Shown piece by piece: positions 1-10,559 of a DNA stretch of 64,000 nt. The notes beneath the pieces are model-generated. The model was given only the letters and a program-made list of their open reading frames with translations, ran no database searches and had not been told where the DNA came from. Both the position numbers and the translations under genes were made by a program. Where the stretch lies: NCBI GenBank assembly GCA_003508835.1, contig PUFA01000007.1, forward strand, positions 20,855,001-20,919,000, read 5' to 3'. The stretch comes from Eonycteris spelaea (taxonomy: Eukaryota > Chordata > Mammalia > Chiroptera > Pteropodidae). Every line of letters begins with the position of its first letter. Position 1 is the first letter of the stretch.

Positions 1-145
1 CCCTGGCTCATCCACTTCCTAGTTGTGTGATCCTGAGCAAATTGCTTAACTCTCTGTGCCTCAGTTTACTTCTCTGTAAAATAAGGATGGGGTGTTCTAA
101 TGGTGAGAAGCACACAGGCACATAGTAGGCTCGATAAATGTTCCT
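1..145 (+). repeat. MIR SINE, 5' truncated by window edge
   Basis: The MIR core is clear: TTGTGTGATCCTGAGCAA near 24, CCTCAGTTTACTTCTCTGTAAAAT near 59, and the 3' end ACATAGTAGGCTCGATAAATG near 119. This is an ancient tRNA-derived SINE with no coding capacity. Confidence 0.85.
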
Positions 146-589
146 GGCTGCCCACAGGCCAACATTCCAGGGACGGGAGAGAGCTAGTGGGGAAATTGTG
201 CTTCTGTCCATCTGTCTGTCTGTCCTTTCTTCCTTCTGCTCCCCTTTCCTCAGAGCAACAGAATGTTTCCATCTCTCAAGTGGACAGGCCAGTGAGCTGC
301 AGCCTGGACCTACATCTAAAAGGCAAACTCCGGAGGGCAGTTCCCTTCCACAGGCTCATACCCCACCCTCTCCCCTCTTCCTTCCATTGTCACCTATGGG
401 CTCAGACCTGAGCCTCTTTTTTAAGAAAATGCATCCTCACCTGATAAACTTTTACTCTGAACATGCCATGGGCCACGTTTCCATCTGCTACAGGAATAAA
501 AACCACTTGAAAAAGCACAGGCCAGTGAGTTGGCCCTGTTCCTCCCAGCCGGGTGCATCGGATGCATTCTGTGTCCTGTCCGAGCCTCA
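146..589. other. Unassigned sequence
   Basis: Pyrimidine-rich at about 199-255. Two overlapping + strand open frames (100-411 and 138-605) begin in or run towards MIR sequence and show no recognisable domain. I see no gene. Confidence 0.5.
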
Positions 590-655
590 CTTACTTTTCA
601 GATGAGAATAATACCCCTCACAGGGCTGCTAGGAGGCTTCAGCGAAATGACATTC
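590..655 (+). repeat. MIR 3' half remnant
   Basis: CACTTACTTTTCAGATGAGAATAATACC followed by CTCACAGGGCTGCTAGGAGG keeps the order of the MIR 3' half, but it is short and diverged. Confidence 0.4.
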
Positions 656-1112
656 CTAATGCCCCAGCTCAGGGGTCTTCTGTACTTGTCCCTCCCCTCC
701 AGAAATGCCTCACTTCACTTCGAGCAATGGCAGAGGGAACCGGCTGGATGTCAGGCAGCAGCTTCAGAGCCTCTGACTCGCTAGGACATCGTAACCTTTA
801 ACAGACCCGTTTCCTGTGGGGCAGCAGCCTCACCAGTTGTCCAGAGTACCCTGGTCAGAACGAGTCTGTGGCCCTTATTGGATTTCCCTGTGCTTCTTGC
901 CTCTCCAGCCCCTGTTACCCGGCTGGAAAATGACATGGTTTCATTGATTTTCTCACCCACACTCCACCCCCTCCCTGCCTGGCCTCTCCATGAGGTCCCA
1001 CTGAGTCGCAAAGAAAGAGAGGCCAGAAGTTAAAGCAGGCAGTGTTCCCTTCTTCACATGTAGCCTGTTGGCGCGTTTGATCTCTGGCTTAACAAGTTCA
1101 GCCATTTTTCTT
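656..1112. other. Unassigned sequence
   Basis: Balanced composition with no repeat or open frame I can support. Confidence 0.5.
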
Positions 1113-1262
1113 AAGAGAATAAAAGATTCAGACCGAGAAAGGAGGAAGGGGACAAAGAATGAGAGAGATAATGAGATAAAAAGAGCCAGAGACTCAAAGG
1201 AAGATAGAAAGAGGGAGACAAAGCGAGAGTGAGAGAGAGAGAGGAAAAAAGATGGAACAGAG
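1113..1262 (+). repeat. GA-rich polypurine tract
   Basis: About 150 bases of G and A with few pyrimidines, ending in a GAGAGAGAGAG run near 1228-1240. The long minus-strand open frames here (953-1267, 1111-1371) are Ser/Leu/Phe-rich translations of the tract and not genes. Confidence 0.8.
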
Positions 1263-1976
1263 AACACCTTCTCTTAGAAGCCACCTCTGGCCTTCTCTGG
1301 GGCTCTCCCCCAACCCCCAGCCCTGCCTCCCCAGCCCCAGCTGACCTGCAGCCTTGCCGCCACATTATCAACTCTGAGTGACCACGCCCTGCCTGCGGAG
1401 GTGACAGCCTCGGCTCAGCTCAGTCGGCTCAGCGTGACAGGGCATCTGCTGAAGACTCATGGGTTCTGACAGAAGCTGGGATGAGCGGCCTTGTGGTGCA
1501 GAGGGTTGGCTGGCACGGGACAAAGGGCTGCCGGTGGGGAATCAAGAACCCCTGCTCCCTCACTCTTGGATCTGAGCAGTCTTTTGGGGATGCCAGCCAT
1601 GAAGCCCTTGCTGAGCGTTAATTTGGCATTTATTTCCTGCTCTGCTTCTCCCTCCCCCACCCCCGTGCCTCTCCCCTTCTTTGTCTCCAGTGTTCGATTT
1701 CCTATTTGAGAACAGTTCCAGCCTGTGCCATCGCTGAAATCCCAGCCTCTGTAACCAACGAAGGCTGTTTTGAGCCTGTGAGTCAGAGACCAGTGCTGGT
1801 TTTTATTAAAGGCAGAAGGAAAATAACCTGATTTCATAAAAGCACAGCACCTTCTTAGAAGCCAAGTGTTCCATGGGACATCTAACTGCCTGAGAAAATA
1901 TTTTAAACCATGCACATTCACACAATAGCCCCCAACCCCTTCCCAGCCTCTGGTGGGAGTTTCAGACCTGCGTGGG
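1263..1976. other. Unassigned sequence
   Basis: Contains a short cluster of CTCAG repeats near 1410-1432. A 154-codon minus-strand open frame (1457-1921) has no recognisable domain. No repeat family recognised. Confidence 0.5.
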
Positions 1977-2012
1977 TTTTTTTTTTTTTTTTTTTCTCTC
2001 TCTCTCTCTCCT
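1977..2012 (+). repeat. Poly(T)-(CT)n pyrimidine tract
   Basis: T19 (1977-1995) runs directly into a (CT)n run (1996-2010). No SINE body is seen on either side, so it is listed as a simple repeat. Confidence 0.85.
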
Positions 2013-2674
2013 CCGGCTAAATGTTTCTAGGTCACTTCCTCCCCCACTGAGAGCTCCCATGCAGGAAACGCTATGAATTCCATTCCAGCCCCAAAGCCTC
2101 CACGATTAATGGGATCACGGAGAACCGACCAGGAAGGATGCTGGGGAAAGGGGTCTTATCTCTCTAGTCTCCAGGCAGAGGAACTTCTAGCCGGATGAGA
2201 AGCCGAGCCCATCGCAGCCCCATGTCTGCTTCTGCTGCGACACCGATCCCTGCTCCCTGTAAGCCCACCTGGGGCAGGCAGTCCTGGGGCCCCTTTCTCC
2301 CCCTGCCCGCCCCCCACCCTCTGGAGCTGTCTGTACAATTCTCTTCTCATCGAGTCTGTTAGCGGTGCCCCAGCAGGCACTGCCAAGTTCAGCTGCATCT
2401 TCTTGTCTAGTTTATATTGGAAGAGAAAGCTCTGGTGTGTTTTCCCCTCACCTGAGGAAAGAGATGCTTCTCTTTTTCAAGACACTCATATTCTTTGATG
2501 AAGACTGAGAAAGACTTAAATTATAATGAAGTCATTCAAGATGAGCTTGCCCAAGAGCGCTTCCGCGCTGCCTTGTAAAAACGGCTTGGCTTACCAGCCG
2601 AAAGGCAGCTGAGCACGAGGGCCTGCCCTCTGTGCCGTTTGCTGGCCTGTTTGCAGTTTAACTTCTGTTTGTCT
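2013..2674. other. Unassigned sequence, possibly conserved at 2400-2640
   Basis: No repeat is recognised. The part at 2400-2640 has AT-rich words (TTTATATTGG, AAATTATAATGAAGTCATTC) beside a GC-rich segment and lacks the decay pattern of old repeats. That resembles conserved noncoding DNA, but this is only an impression. Confidence 0.3.
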
Positions 2675-2885
2675 CACCTCTGCCTGGGCTATTACAGCAG
2701 CCAGTCAGTGTAGTAGCCTCCCAGCTGCTCTCCCTACCACCTGTTCTCCCCTCTTTCGATTGATTCCTCTCATTCTGATCACATCCCTTTCCTCCCCCAA
2801 GGCCTTCAATGGCTTCTGAATTCCCAGTTCAAATGCCCCCTTCCCTCCTTCACAAAGCCCTCCCAATACCTTCTGAGTGGAGGCG
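2675..2885 (+). repeat. L2 LINE fragment (ORF2 C-terminal part)
   Basis: Follows the L2 consensus order: TGCCTGGGCTATTACAGCAG, then TCTGATCACATCCC, then AAGGCCTTCAATGGCTTC. This is the region after the reverse transcriptase in L2. It is heavily decayed and noncoding. Confidence 0.6.
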
Positions 2886-3014
2886 GGTTGGTGGGGGGGC
2901 AGTCCAGTAAAAAAAAAAACCCACTTCACCCTTTCTGCCTGAGATTATCATTGCTGGTATACTTCATAGAAGAGAAATAAAAAAGCCCCACTATGTGCTA
3001 GGTACAGAGGGAAA

Positions 3015-3195
3015 GCTACCTTGGAGTCACACAGACCCAGGTTCAAACCCTTGATCTGCCATTTACCATCTGAGTGCCCAAGGGCAAGTTCACGCACCTG
3101 TTTGAACCTGCTTCCCCATTTATAAATGGGACTAATGGTACCTGTCTCGTAGGACTGCTGTGGAGGTTGAAGACGGTGTAAAGTGCTGGGCCGCG
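3015..3195 (+). repeat. MIR SINE
   Basis: GTCACACAGACCCAGGTTCAA (near 3028) begins the tRNA-like part, followed by GATCTGCCATTTACCATCTG and CCATTTATAAATGGGACTAA. Confidence 0.85.
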
Positions 3196-3465
3196 GCCCG
3201 AAGACCTCAGAGCAGACTTCCAGTCAGGGTGGGGGAGCCCAAGGAAAGCGGGAGCTAATCGAGGTTGTCAGGAACAAAGGTTCGCTTTCCACTGCTGAGA
3301 ACAGAAGGTGAAACACCCTGGAGTTAATTAACTTCCCGCGATGTGGCTCGTGCCATGGTCTCGCAGCTGCCCGGGGTCTCACTCCGTGTCCAAGAGGAGG
3401 AGATTACGGGCTGAAAGAGAAACACACTCAGACAGTCAAGACAACCCCTTCCTTTGCTGATCACA

Positions 3466-3605
3466 CCCTCGTTCGTTCATTCGTTCATTCATTCATTCAT
3501 TCGTCAACAAGCATGTATTAAGTTCCACGCTCCGTGTAGGAACATAGCACAACGGTGACCAAAGAGAGGGCTTCATGCCCGCGGGGACCTCAAAATCGTT
3601 CGTTT
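3466..3605 (-). repeat. L2 3' end, antisense, with (ATTC)n tail
   Basis: A GTTC/ATTC microsatellite (3471-3502) leads into AACAAGCATGTATTAAG and a diverged copy of the L2 3' end. The tetranucleotide is the usual L2 tail read on the other strand. Confidence 0.6.
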
Positions 3606-3639
3606 GTCACTTGTAGTTTTAAGGAGTACAGAGCGAACT

Positions 3640-5397
3640 TCTCTCAGGTGAGCCCCTAACGCTGCCTCCAATCATGTTACTTTCCCCAGCACATCCACTC
3701 TCTCCTCTCCCAGACCTGCCTTCGCCCCTCACCGCAGACCTCTAGCGCTTCCTCCTCCGTCTCCACCCTCAGCCGAAGGCCTTACTTTGGTTCACGTAGA
3801 ATATAGAAGAAGGTAGAAGAGACCTTCCACAGGCTCCTGCCCGTCCATGTCCCTGCTTTCCAGCACTTATGCCCAGGTCCTCGGCCGTCCCTCCTCTTAG
3901 CAGATGGACTGTCCTTGAGTCTAAGCCCTCCCCGGCCCTGTGCTCCAGATCCGGACACTCTGGACCCCAGAGCGCATCCCCCAGAGATCTTTCTCGTTTT
4001 ATCCCATGTCACCAGTTTCCCCTCTCTACTGTACCGATCCATCGGCATACGAACATGCTGTCATCTCTTCTTCCTGGAAAGTCCTAAAACACCTCTGGAC
4101 CCCCTTATCTTCCCCAGTGCCACTGCATGTTCCTCTTCCCCTTGCCGGCAAGACACCCATTAAAGTTGTCTCCGTGAGTCTCTCCAGTTTCTCAGCTCCC
4201 GCTCTCTTTAATCCCAGTCCGGTCAGCTCCCATCCCCCACCACTCCAGAGAAACGCTGTCCCCGAGGACACGCAGTCACCCCTCTGCGCTCATCTTACTT
4301 GGCCCAACGGCGGCATTTGACAGGCTCCTCGGCCGCCGCTTCCTTTTGAAATCACTCTTCATTTGGTTGCCAAGATGCCTTGCTTCCCTGGTTTCCTTCC
4401 CGCCTCGCTGGTCATGCCTCACCACCCGCCCCCAGCTTTTTTTGTTGGTTCCCTCTTTAATCTCTTAATGTTAGGGTGTCCTTTGTAAAAGTTATTCCTT
4501 AGGCCTTTTCTCTATCTAGATTTACTCGCTCATGATTTTAAACAGCGTCTCTATGCGGACAACTCCCACATTTTTATCTCCAGCTCAGACCTTGCCCCCC
4601 AACCCCAGACTCATATCCAACTGCCCACCCAGCATCTCTTTATAATTGACATCTCACACCCGACATGGCCACAACTCAATTCTTTATCTTTCCCATAATT
4701 CTACCGCCCCCACCCTTCCCCCCACCGCCTTCTCTAACTTCGTCAATGGCAACTCCGTCCTTCCTGTTGCTCAGGCAGAACACCTTGCTGTTATCCGGCA
4801 CGTCTCCCTTCTTTTTCACATTTCACATCCGTCAGGAAATCCTGTTGACCTCCAAAATGTACCCAGAATGCCACTAACCCTCCCCGCCTCCGCTGCTGCC
4901 TCCATGGTCCAAGCTGGCATCTCTGGCCAGGATTTTTGCAATTGCCTCCTCACTGGTCTCCACACAGACAGCAGCTGTCGTTCCTCCATCACTTCTCTAC
5001 TCCAAACCCTCCAGAGGCCCCGCTTCACTTGGAGAAACTGCTCCCCAGGGCTTTCCCTGATCCCATCTCATCACTACTTGGCCTCACTCCCTCCTTCTCT
5101 TCTCCAGGCTTGATTCTTTCCAGGCACACTCCCTCCTCGGGGCTCTTTCAACTTGCCGTTTTCTCTCCCTGGAACACGTTTCATGCAGATACCTGCATGG
5201 CTTTGTCTGTCACCTCCTTCACATCTTTGCTTCACTGTTACCTTTGCTTAAATGAGACCTTCCGTGAGCCTCCCACTTGGAGCTGCAGTGCCTGCGCCAC
5301 ACGCTCCCACTTCTTTCTGTCCTTTTCCCCCCTTTGGCGTAGCGCTTATTACCGTCTGACGTGTTATATGTTTTTTTCCTCCACTCGAATGCGGGTC
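3640..5397 (+). repeat. Long L2 LINE with decayed reverse transcriptase, left part
   Basis: About 1.75 kb of L2, much longer than the usual 3' stubs. In order along the consensus are AGAAGAGACCTTCCACA (3812), a GATGGACTGTCCTTGAG word (3903), CATCGGCATACGAACATGC (4040), and GCATTTGAC, the AFD box (4313). The catalytic YADD box follows but reads Tyr-Ala-Asp-Asn (4552-4563). VNGNSVLPVAQA is at 4742-4777 and DFCNCLLTGL at 4931-4960. The AFD and VNGN segments are out of frame with the YADN box, so frameshifts as well as the Asp-to-Asn change make it dead. The element is interrupted by the LTR at 5398 and resumes at 5861. Confidence 0.85.
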
Positions 5398-5860
5398 AGT
5401 GTAATGGGTTGAATTGTGTCCTCCCCGCTCAACCTCTCCCCCCCAAAAACCCCCTGTGGCTGTGATTTGAGCTCATCTGGAAATAGTCTAAGTAGATATA
5501 ATTAAATTAAGGGTCTCCAGATGCGATTATCCTGGATTTAGAGGGGACCCTAAATCCCATAAATGGTGCCACTTCAGAGAAAAGAGAGAGAGAGAGATGT
5601 GAGACACAGGGTCATGTGAAGATGGAGGTAAAAAGCGGAGTGAGGAGTGATGCTGACTCAAATCAAGGAAAGCCAGGGGCCACCAGGAGCTGGAAGACGT
5701 AATGAAGGATTCTCCCCTGGAGGCTTCAGAGGGAGTAAGGCCCTGCCAACACCTTGATTTCAGACTGCTGGCCTCCAGATCTGTGAGACAATGAATTTTC
5801 CCTGTGTTTAGCTGCCAAGCCTACGGTAATTTGTTGTATCGGCCCTAGGAAACTAAGGCA
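5398..5860 (+). mobile_element. MLT1-type solo LTR (ERVL-MaLR) inserted in L2
   Basis: GAATTGTGTCC (5411-5421) near the left end and ATTCTCCCCTGGAGGCTTCAG, CACCTTGATTTCAGACT and CCTAGGAAACTAAGGCA at the right end are MLT1 landmarks. GGGTC occurs immediately outside both ends (5393-5397 and 5861-5865) and fits a 5-base target-site duplication. There is no internal retroviral sequence; it is an LTR only. Confidence 0.85.
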
Positions 5861-5960
5861 GGGTCTTGGTTTCATTCCCCTGCCGCCTCCCAAGTTCAGC
5901 ATGATGCCAGGCAGAGCGGGCACTCAGCATTCATGTGTCGAATGGTTGGACACATGTCCT
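5861..5960 (+). repeat. L2 3' end, right part of the interrupted element
   Basis: After the LTR the L2 consensus resumes: GGGTCTTGGTTTCATTC, then AGCATGATGCCAGGCAGAGC, GGGCACTCAGCATTCATGTG and TCGAATGGTTGGA. This is the 3' terminus of the element that starts near 3640. Confidence 0.8.
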
Positions 5961-6024
5961 TCCACAGAGCACCGAGGGAGACGAAGGAGAACGGGCATAG
6001 GTGTCCCCACTATCCGTTCTCGGA

Positions 6025-6197
6025 AGCAGCACAGAGCCAAGACCCTGAGAAACCCAGGGCTGAGTCCCAGTCCTATGAATGAGCGGCGAAACTTGCATCT
6101 CCCCATCCCCCTCGTTTGCAAAAGGAATGAAAACGTCTGCATCCCGGTGTGAGTGTGAGAATTAATGGAGTAGATGTTGCATAAACGTTGGCTTTCC
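6025..6197 (+). repeat. MIR SINE, diverged
   Basis: GGGCTGAGTCCCAGTCCT, CTCGTTTGCAAAAGGAATGA and GTGTGAGAATTAATGGAGTA follow MIR order. Confidence 0.65.
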
Positions 6198-6267
6198 TCC
6201 CCCACCCTTCTCTGTTCTCGTTTCTAAAACAGGGGAAACACCCATGCTTATCTGTCATGGAGAATCA

Positions 6268-6298
6268 TTCTTTATATATATATATATTTTTTTTTTCA
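6268..6298 (+). repeat. (TA)n followed by T run
   Basis: A short TATATATATATATA stretch followed by a T run. The next 140 bases are AT-rich and resemble an old mammalian repeat I cannot name. Confidence 0.7.
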
Positions 6299-6440
6299 CC
6301 AAGAACTATTTAATGACATGGGAAATATTCATGCTATGTTGTAAGTGGGTAAAAAGCTGCTTACAAAATTACATGTGCATTAGCTATGCTTGTAACAAGT
6401 GAGCATGAAAGTACAGCCCATTACCAGAAAGAAAATCTTA

Positions 6441-6982
6441 CTCAAGTACCCAGAGCCCAGAATCCAAATTGTTCTTTGCTTTTTCATTGACTTTAGCTCA
6501 GTCCATACGGAGTGACCCTGGCATGGGCGCTGGAAGCCTCTTGCCTTTTCTCCCTCCTTCTCATCTCTCCGTGTCCCCTCAGTCTGCCCAGTGCTTATTT
6601 CATTTCCTCCGTAATGCTTTATAAACTTCTCCATAAAAAAATCAGGCACATCTTTTGCTAGGTTTCTTCCTAGGTAACTTCAGGTTGACTCGCTGTTTTG
6701 AAGGGAGTCTTTTTTCCTATTACAGTTCTGTTTGTTATTTGTTTTAGAGGAGTCCTTCTGGCCACGGCTTCAAAGTCAGCTCCTCCTTGGAGCAGTCTCT
6801 GACCCCTCACCCCCACCCCCGCCCTCCCGGCACTATGAATGTCTCCCTCACAGCTCTCACAGTTTTCATTTTAGTTCCTTTAATTTCTTTATTTGTACAC
6901 ATTTCACTAAAGCAAATTATTCAAATATGGCTGTCTTCTCTAGAGGTCGGTGAGGTTTCAGAGAACAGGAATAGTTTGTCTT
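6441..6982. other. Unassigned sequence
   Basis: AT-rich with a C-rich spot at about 6805-6830. Open frames are under 90 codons. Nothing recognised. Confidence 0.5.
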
Positions 6983-7060
6983 AATCACAGCTGTAACCCC
7001 AGGATGTAGCATAGTGCCTGGCACCCAGCAGGTGCGCATAAGTGTGTGTTGAATGAGTCA
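6983..7060 (+). repeat. L2 3' end
   Basis: CATAGTGCCTGGCACCCAGC followed by AGGTGCGCATAAGTG and TGTTGAATGAGTCA is the standard L2 terminus. Confidence 0.75.
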
Positions 7061-7254
7061 TGTGCATGTACACGTGGATGGATAGATGCATCATCCAAGT
7101 GCTGCTGCTCCTGGTTATAAAACTGGGGCCGGTCGCCTCGCTGCTTTGTGCTTCAGCGTCTCTAATGACAAAGGACGTAGCCTCTGGATTCCCTTCCGTT
7201 AAACCCTCTGATTCAGTGAGGCAGGGGCTGGAAAGGGTATAAGCAGCAAGGTAT

Positions 7255-7440
7255 AATTTTGTCCTCACAATAAGCTTATAGGAAATTCTATTATTATTTC
7301 CACTTTACAGATAAGAAAACAAAGGCCCAGAGGGAATGAGTCATTTGCCCATGGTCACGCAGCCAGGAAATACCAAAGCTGAGACTCAACCCAAGACATC
7401 TGGCTCCATAGCCTATAACCCTAACCACCATGCTAAATGG
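7255..7440 (-). repeat. MIR SINE, antisense
   Basis: CTCACAATAAGCTTATAGG, CACTTTACAGATAAGAAAAC and GGTCACGCAGCCAGGAAAT give the MIR minus-strand order. Confidence 0.9.
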
Positions 7441-7704
7441 CCTTCCAAGTACTTACCCACACATCATCCATCCAACACCCCAGCAGTCTTTTTACCCACC
7501 CTTCTATCCACCACTCGTCTACTCTCCCACGCAATCCACCCAACCCTTACCCCACTTATTCTCTACCTTCTCATTCATCTTCATTCCCAACCACTCACTC
7601 ATTTCCCTACCTGTTCTTCCAGATACCCATGAATCCATCCATCCACTTACCTACTCTTTTTTACACTACCTACCTATCCATCCATCATCCATCCATCCAT
7701 CCAT
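7441..7704 (+). repeat. CATC/ATCC-rich simple repeat
   Basis: C and T/A-rich tetranucleotide sequence, nearly free of G, ending in perfect CCATCCATCCATCC at about 7679-7705. It abuts the 3' end of an antisense L2, so it may be an expanded L2 tail. Three overlapping + strand open frames (7336-7745) are low-complexity artefacts. Confidence 0.8.
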
Positions 7705-8075
7705 CCAACAACAACTTACTATGCACCTTCTATGCTAAGTGCTGATGTTTAAAAATAAATGGTCCTTAGTCCCTGATATCAAAGGGCTGAGTCTTTTGTG
7801 AGGGAAACTGGGAGATGAACCAGGGAGGTAACTCGAGGTTGTAGGTGCTGAGGAGGAACGAGCCCAGAGTGCCATGAACGCATGGGGAAAGGGACCTTGA
7901 CCCAGCCTGGAGAGGACTGGGAAGAACACCTGAGGATTCAGAGGCTGACTTGAATGGGTCAGAATGATCTACGTGGAAGAGATGGGAAATGGCCTTCTAG
8001 GCAGAAGGACCCTTTTATGCAAGGGCTGTAGTTATTTCTTGACTTGAATGAGACAGGATAGGGAATGGTCCCTTT
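7705..8075 (-). repeat. L2 LINE 3' part, antisense
   Basis: ACTTACTATGCACCTTCTAT, AAATGGTCCTTAGTCCCTG, then GGCCTTCTAGGCAGAAGGAC and GCAAGGGCTGTAGTTATT match antisense L2 in order. Confidence 0.75.
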
Positions 8076-8379
8076 CTCTCTGATAGATTGTGGGGGATAG
8101 CACTGGCCAAGCCAAAGCCAGCATCGTCTGAGTTCCTCACTGAATACGGAGACAGGGCCGGTCAGGGGCTGGCCAGAACAGGCTTTTGACCAGCATCTGA
8201 GCTGAGACCCAGGACAGCTTTCTGGAAAAGCAATTCCATGTCCAGGGTTTCTTTAAGACCCACTCGCTGTTTGGCTCCCCCCACAGCCATCCCGCATTTG
8301 CTATTCTGTGCACCTTCCATGTATTTGCAAGTTCTGATTGAACAAACACTGGCTGGGGCACAGCGAACCCAAATAATTG
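8076..8379. other. Unassigned sequence
   Basis: No repeat recognised. Open frames on both strands (8137-8437 minus, 8238-8489 plus) overlap each other and show no domain. Confidence 0.5.
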
Positions 8380-8690
8380 TGTGTCTGTCAACGGTACATG
8401 TTAATTGGAGAGTTGTAGAGTCCGCAGGACAGGTCACAAGGGAGAAGCCAATTACTCCGTGTACCTATTTGGAAGGCGCCTGCTCCTAGAATCCTGACTG
8501 GCATTAGAACACTCTGTATTGGTCCATGTTATTGATTTTCCTCCTGCCTCAGTTGATGGGCTTGTTAATTGACAATTACCTCTTTCCCTGTGTTGGAAGA
8601 ATTGACAACAATGACCCGAAGTGTTCAAGTTTCATTTGAGCTGAGCTAAGCCTGTACCTGTTTAACCTGTAACAAGTCCCAACAGGCACC
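8380..8690. promoter_or_regulatory. Candidate conserved noncoding block
   Basis: Unique AT-rich sequence with homeodomain-like words, including the near-perfect inverted repeat TAATTGACAATTA (8566-8578), and an AACAATG SOX-like word at 8607-8613. Conservation is inferred from appearance only. Confidence 0.3.
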
Positions 8691-8927
8691 TCTGGGGGAA
8701 AGAGGGAGGGACTGAGGCTTCCAAGAAGGAACAGGGATGTTGGGGGTTAAACTTGGATTTTAATGGGCACAGACTCGGACATGGAGCCTACCAGGGCCTT
8801 GGCATCAAGGGCCAGAGGACTGAGACTGAAGCTAGGTGGGACTAGGCAAAGATTGGGCGTGTGCACAAAAGCTTCCAACGAGACTGATTCACATTTGGCT
8901 CCAGTGTGCATCGAAGGGGGGATTGGC

Positions 8928-9015
8928 TATTTACTGAGCACCTACTATGTTTTCCAGGCACTTTTTCATCATTGCACTCCCCCCCCAACCCCAACTTTTA
9001 TTATTACAGATATGC
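8928..9015 (-). repeat. MIR fragment, antisense
   Basis: TATTTACTGAGCACCTACTATG (8930) and CCAGGCACTTTTTCATC match the antisense MIR 3' end. An internal C8 run follows. Confidence 0.6.
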
Positions 9016-9069
9016 TGTATTTCTGTAGTGTGCTTTACACATAAAAAGTAAGATTTTCGGCCACCCCCT

Positions 9070-9125
9070 AAAAAATCAAGTGTTGCCCCTTGGTGGGGGC
9101 AATATTGCCCCGCTCTGAGAATGTA
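9070..9125 (-). repeat. MER20-like hAT terminal fragment
   Basis: TGTTGCCCCTTGGTGGGGGC followed by AATATTGCCCCGCTCTGAGA resembles the terminal segment of antisense MER20. The rest of the element is missing or unrecognisable. Confidence 0.4.
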
Positions 9126-9169
9126 TGGTATAGAAAAACTAAGGCAGGAGCCCAGGCATATAGGTCTAA

Positions 9170-9395
9170 ACAGTGGAGCTTGTTCAAAAGTAAAGGCTTG
9201 GGCGGCTGACTTGGGTTCAAGTCTCTGCTCTGCCACTTACTGTTTGATTAAACCTCTCTGAACCTCAGTTTCCTCATCTTTTAAATGGAGCTAGAAATAA
9301 GACTCACATTATTGGATGGTAATGATCATTCAATGAGGAGATGTACGTAGAGCACTTAGAACGTAGTAAGCTCTCAATACAGTATAGTGGCTACT
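9170..9395 (+). repeat. MIR SINE, near full length
   Basis: TTGGGTTCAAGTCTCTGCTC, then CCACTTACTGTTTGATTAAA, CCTCAGTTTCCTCATC, and AGCACTTAGAACGTAGTAAG with CTCTCAATACAG. Confidence 0.9.
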
Positions 9396-10559
9396 ACAGT
9401 CATTACTTCCAGAACAACCGCTGGTGACGCCAAGGTTCTTGGCATGTCCTTTGCTCCCTAGAAGGGTGGACTATGTCTTACTCATCCCAGTGGCCCTGGC
9501 CTTGGCCCTTGCTACTACGTCAACCACCCACTCTTGAGCAGGACTGCTCCGGCTCAGAGCAGGCAAAGCAGCAGGAAGGGTCAGGAATGACAGGGGCTGC
9601 CCACGAGCACCTGGAGACCACGTGTTCCTCTGAGAACACCATGTCCAGCCACCAAGAGGAAATTGCTGTTTTAGCTTCTGCAGCTGTCTGAGCGACTTCA
9701 GAGGCTTCCCAAAGCTTCCGCCTCTCTCTTAAGTTGCCTTGCCAGATCGTCTGTCCGAGGTTGACCTGAGATGCCCAAGTCTGATGTGTTTGGCCTGGGT
9801 GAGGGAAAACCCCATTACCCAGGGCCTGAGAGACAGGGCTCGGAGGCGGTCTGCCGGCCAGTGCCAGTCCCAGCCCCAGCCCCATGTGGAGGTCAGAGAC
9901 ACTGGCGTGGGAGGAGGGGCTGACCTGCCTGGAGGCCCATGCCCTCGAGCCCAAATCTTACAAAACTTCATCAGAGCTTTGTCTTGGAAGGTGGATGCTT
10001 GAGTCTTGCTCATATCAAGGGGGCTGATGTCCAATTTTTAATAACTAAGGATTATAAATTCAAATTCAGCAAAGAGGCATTGCCCCCAACCCCCTGGTGC
10101 TGGCATTCTCCTCTGCCCTGCAGCCTCATGCCAGATTTGTAAATTTCGTTGTTACATTTCTGCACGGAAAACCACCTCATCACAAACCAATCTAGTAGGC
10201 AGAAGCACCAGACTGACTTGGTTTGGTGCACTGATTTCCAATTATTTTTAAGCTGTTTATCCCTTTCTTTAAATGAAATCTTATGTGGAAACTCAATTGA
10301 TATGTAAGAGGAACAAATATCTCTAATGTGTAACAAGAGCAGAATTTAACCCATGAACAAATATTTCCAGTCTCCTCCTATCCCATGCTTTCTAGACAGC
10401 CCTTCAAGTGTTCTGCTCTGTGTGTGCAACCATTACAACCAGTGAAAGAGAAGTAGGATAAGCCCAAATCCTGTTAGCTCGTCATTCCTACAACTCCCAA
10501 TCCCCTCCTCCCCGGAACCCCCAGAACCCTAGGACACAATTGGAAAGTTTCCAGTTGGT
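9396..10559. other. Unassigned 1.16 kb
   Basis: GC-rich to about 9950 with a 144-codon minus-strand open frame (9520-9954) of no recognisable family. It becomes AT-rich at 10136-10340 (AATTATTTTTAAGCTG, CTCAATTGATATGTAAG), which could be an old unnamed repeat. Confidence 0.4.

Noticed and set aside
1111..1371. Ser/Leu-rich minus-strand frame as a secreted protein
   Set aside because: The hydrophobic and Ser runs come from translating the GA-rich tract backwards.
1977..2012. Poly(T)-(CT)n as the tail of a carnivore SINE
   Set aside because: Carnivore SINE tails have CT before poly(A) on one strand, so the order here does not fit, and no SINE body is next to it.
4646..5113. 155-codon + strand frame with VNGNSVLPVAQA and CLLTGL
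   Set aside because: As a host gene it is rejected: it is a decayed piece of L2 reverse transcriptase and is annotated there.
7620..7710. Regularly spaced ATCC units resembling a CRISPR-like array
   Set aside because: It is a contiguous tetranucleotide microsatellite without spacers, in a mammalian genome.
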